NCBI GenBank assembly: GCA_013139755.1 | Contig: WTAG01000728.1 | Location: 1-5,322, forward strand | Origin: Methylomarinum sp. | Lineage (GTDB): Bacteria > Pseudomonadota > Gammaproteobacteria > Methylococcales > Methylomonadaceae | Length of the DNA: 5,322 bases | Reading direction: 5' to 3' | Part shown: piece by piece, positions 1-5,322 of the stretch | How the letters are laid out: each line of letters starts with the position of its first letter | How positions within the stretch are numbered: position 1 is the first letter of the stretch | The notes under the pieces: model-generated | Database searches by the model: none | Seen by the model: only the letters and a program-made list of their open reading frames with translations | What the model was told of the DNA's origin: nothing | Made by a program: the position numbers and the translations under genes

Positions 1-518
1 ATAATTCGTATCAAGTGAGCAGTAAAAATTTTAATGATGATTTCCAGCAATTGAAGCAGTTTGAATATATTAAGTTCTTATCTGTTAGCGAGCTTTTTGA
101 TGGTAGTGAAAATTTATCAGCCGATAGATTACAGGTAAATTTAAAGTTAAATGGGAGTTTAGTTACGCGACATAGACTTTTACCTGATTTTTTTAATTTC
201 TATCCTTTGTCGGGTTTATTTTATTCACTAGAAAGTGCTAATAAAATGTATTTATACCAAATACTGACATCTATATTATTCTATGGAATATGGATTCTGG
301 TGGTTATTATTATGACAATGGTCTTGTTGCACTGTTTTAGTAAGCACTTTAAATTTGTTGTACCTCTGACAGTTATTGTTTCTTTAGGTGGCTTTTTTGT
401 ATTATTCTCTAAAACACTTTCTGATGGTCTTTACATGAATTCTGCTATTGGTTTAGTATGTTGTTTAGGTCTATTGACGGGTGCTGTGCTTAGTAAAAAT
501 CCTATCTATAAAAAATAA
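1..518 (+). CDS. Membrane protein, 3' part only; possible LptF/LptG-like permease C-terminus
   Basis: The reading frame is open to the left edge (codons before the GTG at position 15 read N-S-Y-Q with no stop), so that GTG is probably internal and the gene starts outside the window. Counting from that GTG, the visible 167 residues are a polar stretch (about 1-78, beta-rich looking) followed by three hydrophobic segments at about 80-107, 112-132 and 138-160, and a short basic tail ending N-P-I-Y-K-K. A soluble region followed by three membrane helices is how the LptF/LptG permeases of lipopolysaccharide export end, and the G-F-F-V-L-F-S-K-T-L-S-D-G-L stretch recalls the penultimate helix region of LptG. 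The likeness is loose: the usual proline in the first of these helices is absent, and the N-terminal half cannot be seen. The gene ends about 90 bases before the next rightward gene, so co-transcription is possible. That it is a real membrane-protein gene is fairly sure; the family is tentative. Confidence 0.6.
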   Translation, partial: NSYQVSSKNFNDDFQQLKQFEYIKFLSVSELFDGSENLSADRLQVNLKLNGSLVTRHRLLPDFFNFYPLSGLFYSLESANKMYLYQILTSILFYGIWILVVIIMTMVLLHCFSKHFKFVVPLTVIVSLGGFFVLFSKTLSDGLYMNSAIGLVCCLGLLTGAVLSKNPIYKK

Positions 519-608
519 CGACTGAAACTTAGCTGCAACTGTTTTTTATTGCCTTGTTTGTTAAAAAATAAGGGTTCTTTTCTTCGTTTTAACGGTACAA
601 ATTTAGTT

Positions 609-2594
609 ATGAAAGGGTTAAATTCAATTTCGTTAATCAGCTGGTTATTATGGCATTTTATGTCTGTCTTAACAATTGTACTTATTCCCAGTCAATTTTT
701 CTTTGGTGATTCGCTGTGGAATTTGCCAAAAAATCAAATTAATTTTCTGACTGGTCTTTCATTATCATATTTGATCAGCGTATTGCTACTGACAATAGCT
801 ATGTATAAATGCAATATTCTTCTTATACGAGATAAGCTTCTTATAGTGTTAGCAGTATTTGGTAGTTACAGTTTTCTATTGTTGATGACAAAAGAGTTTT
901 ATTCACGTCCCTATCTTTTATTGGCAGTCGTTTTATCTGCTATATTAATTAGTCTGTCATTTTGGGTTAACAAAACATTTCAAAAAATTATAATAGTTTT
1001 TTTTATAGTCTTGTCATCATTAATGCAGTTTTTAGGATCGTCACCCAGTGCATTATTATTTCCTGGGCCTCTTCAATATAGAGTTGATAAAAAAGTTGAT
1101 ACAGATTTGTATTCTATTAAAGTTTCTTTTTTTGAAAAATATTTCTGTTCTCCATTAATAGAAGATAAATGTATTACACCTCGAAATGGAGGAGGTATTT
1201 CAGCTTTTGGTAATGATTTTTTGTTAGCAACTGGGGATGGTTTTCTTTATTTGATTACTCTCGATAAAAATAAAAATTCAATTGAAACTAAACTTTTGCC
1301 TTATAAAACGCCAATGAATTCTGAAGATTTTAAACAGGCCGGCTATAAAGAAAATTTAGCACTGTTTCGAACAACAGATATTTTAGTGCAAGATAAAGCT
1401 GATGGTTTTCGTTTGTTTGCTGCCCATCATTACTACAATACTGTAGATGGCTGTTTTTCTATACGAGTTTCAAGCATTGAGGGGCGTTATAATTCATTTA
1501 TCAAAGGATTGAATGATTTAAAGTGGCAGACTGTTTATGAAACAGAACCTTGCTTACCATTGATAAGGCCATTTCCTAAAAGTCATAGTGCTCGAATTTT
1601 TTCAGGGGATGAGTCTGGTGGACGTTTATTATTGCTTAATGAAAATAGCCTTATGCTGTCAACAGGAGATCATCTTTTTAATGGGTGGGATAAAGCTGAA
1701 ATGTTGGCACAAGATAAAAACACTTCATATGGTAAAACAATCAATATTGATTTAAATACAGGTGTAGGGAAAGTTTATAGTATGGGACATAGAAACCCGC
1801 AAGGACTCTTTGCTGATTCAGAAGGTACTATATGGCTTACTGAACATGGCCCGCGAGGAGGCGATGAGCTTAATTTATTAGATGACGGGGCTAATTATGG
1901 CTGGCCATTAGTAACTTATGGCACTGATTACAGAAAACATTTGTGGCCTCTTAACAAAGAGCAAGGGCAACACATAGGTTTTCATCGCCCTATTTATTCA
2001 TGGGTACCTTCAATTGCAATTTCTAATTTAGTGGGTGTTGAGGGAAAGCTATTTGAATTATGGAAACATGATTTACTTATCGCTTCATATACTAAAACAA
2101 TTTGGAGAGTTCGTGTCCGTGAAGGGCGAGTTGTCTATGCTGAACCCATTAAAATACGAGGGAAAAATGCTCGGATCCGTGACATTATTGAAGATAAAGA
2201 TGGTCGAATTATTCTTTGGTTAGATTCTGGCGCAATTGTGGTTTTAGAGCCTGCCTTAAAAAAAGAACTATCAACAGATACAAACATAAAAAATAACAAT
2301 TCACCCAAAGAATTATTCGTTGCCTACTGTGCTGGATGCCACAGTGTAGAGCAAGGGGGCGATGGAATTGGTCCCAACCTTTTTGATATTGTAAATCGTC
2401 AAATAGCGAGTGTTACGGGCTACAACTATTCCGAAGCATTAACCAGGTACACTGGTATTTGGAGTGAAAAAGAATTAGATAGTTTTATTGCTAATCCTCA
2501 GTATTTTGCTCATGGTACTTCTATGGACTATGCGGGTATGTCTAAACAGACTGACCGAATAAAAATTATTGATTACTTGAAAACGTTAAATTAG
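609..2594 (+). CDS. Membrane-anchored PQQ sugar-dehydrogenase-like propeller fused to cytochrome c
   Basis: This 661-residue protein (counted from the ATG at 609) has three parts. Residues 13-143 hold five hydrophobic helices (about 13-32, 45-65, 77-93, 102-119, 127-143). Lysines and arginines in the second and fourth loops predict N-terminus inside and the rest in the periplasm. Residues 160-550 resemble the soluble glucose/aldose sugar dehydrogenase propeller (GSDH family): S-G-G-R-L (336-340), G-H-R-N-P-Q-G-L (393-400, PQQ contacts), E-H-G-P-R-G-G-D-E (412-420, calcium-loop region) and R-I-R-D (522-525, matching the R-x-R pair of soluble glucose dehydrogenase). Residues 565-661 form a class I cytochrome c with C-A-G-C-H (574-578) and a likely axial Met639 in G-T-S-M. 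The inferred role is oxidation of a sugar in the periplasm with electrons passing to the fused heme; the substrate is unknown. The catalytic histidine position appears to be Glu335. The start is uncertain: neither the ATG at 609 nor an in-frame TTG at 549 (20 residues longer) has a clear ribosome binding site, and the ATG at 660 would cut into the first helix. Confidence 0.88.
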   Translation: MKGLNSISLISWLLWHFMSVLTIVLIPSQFFFGDSLWNLPKNQINFLTGLSLSYLISVLLLTIAMYKCNILLIRDKLLIVLAVFGSYSFLLLMTKEFYSRPYLLLAVVLSAILISLSFWVNKTFQKIIIVFFIVLSSLMQFLGSSPSALLFPGPLQYRVDKKVDTDLYSIKVSFFEKYFCSPLIEDKCITPRNGGGISAFGNDFLLATGDGFLYLITLDKNKNSIETKLLPYKTPMNSEDFKQAGYKENLALFRTTDILVQDKADGFRLFAAHHYYNTVDGCFSIRVSSIEGRYNSFIKGLNDLKWQTVYETEPCLPLIRPFPKSHSARIFSGDESGGRLLLLNENSLMLSTGDHLFNGWDKAEMLAQDKNTSYGKTINIDLNTGVGKVYSMGHRNPQGLFADSEGTIWLTEHGPRGGDELNLLDDGANYGWPLVTYGTDYRKHLWPLNKEQGQHIGFHRPIYSWVPSIAISNLVGVEGKLFELWKHDLLIASYTKTIWRVRVREGRVVYAEPIKIRGKNARIRDIIEDKDGRIILWLDSGAIVVLEPALKKELSTDTNIKNNNSPKELFVAYCAGCHSVEQGGDGIGPNLFDIVNRQIASVTGYNYSEALTRYTGIWSEKELDSFIANPQYFAHGTSMDYAGMSKQTDRIKIIDYLKTLN

Positions 2595-2732
2595 CACTAT
2601 GTGCCGGAAAATTTTAGCCGCGTTTAATAATGTAACGCATGAATTTTCTCTATCTAAATTATACAACTTTAGCAAATCGCCGAACTTTTACATTCGTAAT
2701 GGTGAAAAGGGAAAGAAACGATAAGATCTGAT
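2595..2732. other. Convergent intergenic region
   Basis: These 138 bases separate the 3' ends of the rightward dehydrogenase-cytochrome gene and the leftward glycosyltransferase gene. No open frame of useful length, RNA gene or repeat unit is visible. The only structure found is a set of small inverted repeats, the best of which is listed separately as a weak terminator candidate. Confidence 0.6.
2620..2638. terminator. Weak hairpin, possible bidirectional terminator
   Basis: GCGTT and AACGC form a perfect 5-base inverted repeat around a 9-base AT-rich loop, placed between two converging genes where a shared terminator would be expected. The stem is short and neither side carries a clean T run (the right side has only a broken T-rich stretch, ATTTTCTCT), so this is a candidate by position rather than a convincing intrinsic terminator. 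Confidence 0.2.
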
Positions 2733-3650
2733 TTAGTCTAATGATCTATTTAAAAGGATAGATAAAAGTAACCCAAGACAAAGGCGACCTTTGTTAAATG
2801 GCGCATTGGCCAGTGCTTCTATGGTATGTTTAATTGCACTAAATGTAAATCCACTTCTAGCTTCCCATTTAGCATAATCACATAACATACTGGCGTAGGC
2901 TGAACGCCAAAATTGTTGTTGTGATTTTTTGTCTAATAACTGCCGGTTTTTTTTCAATACTGCCAGTCCACTTGTTCGCATATTGCTAAGACTTCGACTG
3001 ACACTGTTTGATCGTTTTAAAATGACAGTTAATGTTTCTGGAATACAGCAATAGTCTGAAATGGCTGAAAAACGTATCCACATATCTGTGTCTTCAAGCC
3101 CTGTTAAAGCTTCATCGAAAAAACCGGCTTTTAGTTGTAATTCTTTTCTTGCCAGAACACTTGATGCACTACCAGAAATAGCAGCCGTTTCAGCCATAAT
3201 AGTATGTAGTGTGGAAATGCTAATAACAGGGCATAACCAATCATTTACAAACGCTCCTTCAGGGGTTTCTACGCGTGTTTGGGTAGAACAAAAACCAAGA
3301 TTAGGGTTTTGCTGCAACAGCATGACCTGTTTTTCAAGTTTTTTTGGTAACCAGTAATCATCGGCGTCAAGAAAAGCGATATAATCTCCCTTAGCTAATC
3401 TTAGACCAGCATTTCTGGCACTGCTCATGCCACCGTTAGACTGTGAAATAATATGAATTCTTGAGTCAGTAAATTGTTTGGCCACTGCTTCAGTTAAATC
3501 ACTACTGCCATCATTAACAACAATGATTTCAAAGTTTTGGTAGGTTTGACTTAATATGCTGTTAATTGCAGTTTTTAAATATAATTCAGCATTATAAGCA
3601 GGGATTATAATGCTGACTAATGAATTATTATCTAGAGATTTTTGTGACAT
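2733..3650 (-). CDS. Family 2 (GT-A fold) glycosyltransferase
   Basis: This complete 305-residue protein is predicted to transfer a sugar from a nucleotide-sugar donor to a growing glycan at the cytoplasmic face of the inner membrane. The GT2 signature runs in order: V-S-I-I-I-P-A-Y-N (12-20), V-N-D-G-S-S-D (45-51), N-G-G-M-S-S-A-R-N-A-G (72-82), the metal- and donor-binding D-A-D-D (95-98), and G-L-E-D-T-D-M-W (184-191), which supplies the usual E-D catalytic base region. The C-terminal 100 residues are variable and end in a short hydrophobic patch (about 290-299), perhaps a membrane contact, with no true transmembrane span. The length is normal for a stand-alone GT2. The ATG at 3650 lies 16 bases after the stop of the sulfotransferase gene, so it is the last visible gene of that operon. 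No strong Shine-Dalgarno sequence precedes it. Donor and acceptor cannot be read from the sequence. Confidence 0.93.
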   Translation of the reverse strand: MSQKSLDNNSLVSIIIPAYNAELYLKTAINSILSQTYQNFEIIVVNDGSSDLTEAVAKQFTDSRIHIISQSNGGMSSARNAGLRLAKGDYIAFLDADDYWLPKKLEKQVMLLQQNPNLGFCSTQTRVETPEGAFVNDWLCPVISISTLHTIMAETAAISGSASSVLARKELQLKAGFFDEALTGLEDTDMWIRFSAISDYCCIPETLTVILKRSNSVSRSLSNMRTSGLAVLKKNRQLLDKKSQQQFWRSAYASMLCDYAKWEARSGFTFSAIKHTIEALANAPFNKGRLCLGLLLSILLNRSLD

Positions 3651-3666
3651 ATTAATAGCTACGTAA

Positions 3667-4605
3667 TCAAATATAATTTAGTTTTCTCATCATAGGCTCA
3701 ATTTTAGGTAGAATTTTTTCTATAGCCTCTGGGTTTTGAGTTTTCCATTTTTCTTTTTTGGGTAGTCCATTAACAATACTTGTAGGGCGTTTGTTTAGTT
3801 GAGCACAATGGGACTTTACTTCATCGGAAAATGGTAATTCAAGTTGATCAAAAACATCTTGGAACATTTCTACAGGTTTTTCAAATAAATCTTCATAGCG
3901 AATTGTAATCCAGTTTTTCTCAGGGATTAATTCTTTTGCATCCAGAGCCATTTGATTGGCGGTTAACCATTGATGGGCACATACTTCCTCAAGGGAGGCG
4001 TTATTATAGTCACGCCAGCTAGGGGGTAGAAAAAAGCTCCAGTCGTTAAATCCTCCATTATCAATTTGTATTCTTGCTGGGATTTCGCCTAAAAATGGCT
4101 TTAAACTAAAATGGTTATTATGCAGCCAGCCATCCATAAGTGAGCTGACATTATCTCTACCATCTCGTTGGATAAAGATAAACTTGGCATTTGGGAAGAG
4201 AGTGTATAAATATGGAATGCGTAAAATATTAATACAGGTTTTATCCAGTACCTGTCCTTTACCTAAGCGAGAAAAAAAGTAAGCTAATGTTTTGTTACGG
4301 TGCTCTGGTGCAGCATCTTTGCTGGTAGCAACCTCTGAATCCCAATTGTTGTCCCAAGGTCCAAATAAACGGTGCCAGAACTGAGGTATTTCATAAGGAA
4401 AAGACAATAATTCAGGTGCTTTGCGAATGGTCTCAAACGTGACAGTAGTACCAGCTCGTGAACAACCAATAATGAAGATAGGGTCAGGCATGGATTGCTT
4501 ACCCAGTAGAAAAACATTTTCTTTAAATTGATATTTCAATTCAATAATGTTTTTCCAGACAATTTCACGGTCAAATAACTTATGAATTTTTGTGATTTTT
4601 GACAT
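3667..4605 (-). CDS. PAPS-dependent sulfotransferase (Sulfotransfer_3 type)
   Basis: This 312-residue soluble protein is predicted to move a sulfuryl group from PAPS to a hydroxyl of a carbohydrate or lipid-linked glycan in the cytoplasm. The 5'-phosphosulfate loop is I-F-I-I-G-C-S-R-A-G-T-T (43-54), with Arg50 in the place of the usual lysine of the K-S-G-T-T loop. The 3'-phosphate site is F-I-F-I-Q-R-D-G-R-D-N-V-S-S (142-155), with Arg147 and Ser155 spaced eight apart as in known sulfotransferases. The region I-R-Y-E-D-L (235-240) and the C-terminal K-W-K-T-Q-N-P-E-A-I (286-295) also match the family. There is no signal peptide or membrane span. The ATG at 4605 follows the TAG of the upstream glycosyltransferase by only 5 bases, without a clear ribosome binding site, which suggests translational coupling. 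Lying between two glycosyltransferases, it most likely sulfates the glycan they build; the target sugar is unknown. Confidence 0.93.
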   Translation of the reverse strand: MSKITKIHKLFDREIVWKNIIELKYQFKENVFLLGKQSMPDPIFIIGCSRAGTTVTFETIRKAPELLSFPYEIPQFWHRLFGPWDNNWDSEVATSKDAAPEHRNKTLAYFFSRLGKGQVLDKTCINILRIPYLYTLFPNAKFIFIQRDGRDNVSSLMDGWLHNNHFSLKPFLGEIPARIQIDNGGFNDWSFFLPPSWRDYNNASLEEVCAHQWLTANQMALDAKELIPEKNWITIRYEDLFEKPVEMFQDVFDQLELPFSDEVKSHCAQLNKRPTSIVNGLPKKEKWKTQNPEAIEKILPKIEPMMRKLNYI

Positions 4606-4610
4606 AGTTT

Positions 4611-5322
4611 CTAAAGTTTAGTTTTTTTAGCCTTGAAAAAACCATTTATTTCACCCAATGAAGCAGCTGTTCGTACCAAATAAAACCGTCTAGCTGAATT
4701 GGTCAGGCTAAAAATAAAATGGAACAGATAAATAATGGTTTTTTTTAATAGATAACGTGGAAATAAAACACCAGAATATGTTTTGGCGGAGTCACTGACT
4801 CTAACGACAGAAGATGTTCTTTCAAACGCTTTTTTAACAATATATCTAAGTGTTAAACGTTGGTTGTCTACATAATGAAATTGTAGCATGTCAGGAATAT
4901 ATTGTAGCTCAGCGCCCATTTCATATGCACGAACAACCCACTCATAGTCTTCACCGCCACCTAGGTTATGACCTATCGGCCCTAGCTCAGATGAAAACAG
5001 GCCGATTTTTTTGAATAATGTTTTTTTTATAGCCAGATTACCGCCACCGGGGACAGCAATATCCTGGTTGACTAAAATAGCCTGTTCTCCAAGTTCAAAA
5101 CGGGGAACAGGGAGGGGATAAATACGGTATTTTCCTTGATCATGAACCCATGAGGGTTCTGTTCCATTCCAGTCGGGTATGATTTTTCCGCAGAAAAAAT
5201 CAGCATGTGGATATTGAAAAAATGCATTATTGATTGCGACAAAATAATTATCATCAATCCTATGATCATCATCGACCATCGCTATGAGATTTGCCTTAAG
5301 TTTAGGAATTACAGTATTTAAG
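4611..5322 (-). CDS. Family 2 glycosyltransferase, 5' end cut by the window edge
   Basis: The frame runs open to the right edge, with L-N-T-V-I-P-K-L-K-A-N-L-I-A before the methionine at 5279. That methionine belongs to the buried strand leading to the D-D-D metal-binding motif (about 5265-5273), so it is not the start; the N-terminal nucleotide-binding part lies outside the window. Visible after it are P-G-G-G-N-L-A-I-K-K (a typical GT2 acceptor-side segment), G-G-G-E-D-Y-E-W with the E-D catalytic base pair (about 4947-4952), and an H-Y-V-D-N-Q-R-L-T-L-R-Y segment common near the end of GT2 catalytic domains. A hydrophobic stretch near the C-terminus (I-I-Y-L-F-H-F-I-F) may touch the membrane. 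The gene is followed after 5 bases by the sulfotransferase, so the two are surely co-transcribed. Donor and acceptor are not readable. Confidence 0.9.
   Translation of the reverse strand, partial: LNTVIPKLKANLIAMVDDDHRIDDNYFVAINNAFFQYPHADFFCGKIIPDWNGTEPSWVHDQGKYRIYPLPVPRFELGEQAILVNQDIAVPGGGNLAIKKTLFKKIGLFSSELGPIGHNLGGGEDYEWVVRAYEMGAELQYIPDMLQFHYVDNQRLTLRYIVKKAFERTSSVVRVSDSAKTYSGVLFPRYLLKKTIIYLFHFIFSLTNSARRFYLVRTAASLGEINGFFKAKKTKL

Noticed and set aside
549..608. TTG at 549 as the start of the dehydrogenase-cytochrome gene
   Set aside because: It adds 20 residues with no recognisable feature and has no ribosome binding site; the ATG at 609 just before the first helix is more likely, though its own binding site is also weak.
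519..608. Possible terminator or promoter between the two rightward genes
   Set aside because: A T6 run at 542-547 follows a region with only a 4-base inverted repeat, and no well-spaced -35/-10 pair could be found.
2035..2223. Rightward open frame of 62 codons inside the dehydrogenase gene
   Set aside because: It overlaps, in another frame, the propeller coding sequence whose motifs are clear; no independent support.
2594..2604. GCAC-TAT-GTGC inverted repeat at the stop codon of the dehydrogenase gene
   Set aside because: The stem is only 4 bases with a 3-base loop and no T run follows; likely chance.
2724..2749. AGATC...GATCT repeat with inner TTAGTCTAA at the end of the leftward glycosyltransferase gene
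   Set aside because: The outer stem is 5 bases across a long loop, the inner palindrome leaves no loop, and the following tract is mixed pyrimidine rather than T-rich.
3061..3357. Rightward open frame of 98 codons inside the leftward glycosyltransferase gene
   Set aside because: It lies wholly antisense to a well-supported GT2 gene, and its predicted protein has no recognisable motif; it is a shadow frame.
4284..4517. Leftward open frame of 77 codons inside the sulfotransferase gene
   Set aside because: It overlaps the region encoding the PAPS-binding loop in a different frame and has no family signature.
5072..5272. Leftward open frame of 66 codons inside the truncated glycosyltransferase gene
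   Set aside because: It overlaps the D-D-D region of the GT2 gene in another frame, with low-complexity start and no motif.

Overview
The window is an AT-rich stretch of bacterial DNA. A periplasmic-type cytochrome c fused to a membrane-anchored sugar-dehydrogenase-like propeller, a possible LptF/LptG-like membrane protein and sulfated-glycan type genes all point to a Gram-negative bacterium. A gammaproteobacterium is my guess from the style of the proteins, but nothing here fixes the lineage. No RNA gene, insertion sequence, CRISPR array or integrase is visible.

Layout: two genes read rightwards and three read leftwards, and the two groups converge at about 2595-2732. Rightward are (1) the 3' part of a membrane protein cut by the left edge, whose last three membrane segments weakly recall LPS-export permeases, and (2) a large three-part protein with five membrane segments, a soluble-glucose-dehydrogenase-type (PQQ) six-bladed propeller, and a C-terminal class I cytochrome c. 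Leftward, in transcription order from the right edge, are (3) a family 2 glycosyltransferase cut by the right edge, (4) a PAPS-dependent sulfotransferase and (5) a second family 2 glycosyltransferase. These three are packed with gaps of 5 and 16 bases and look like one operon.

The leftward operon reads as part of a locus building a sulfated surface glycan or glycolipid: two sugar transferases with a sulfotransferase between them. The rightward dehydrogenase-cytochrome fusion would face the periplasm and could oxidise a sugar, passing electrons to its own heme. Its link to the glycan is only inferred from position. The most notable item is this fusion. It keeps the PQQ-binding R-N-x-Q motif and the late R-x-R pair, but has glutamate where the catalytic histidine of soluble glucose dehydrogenase is expected.
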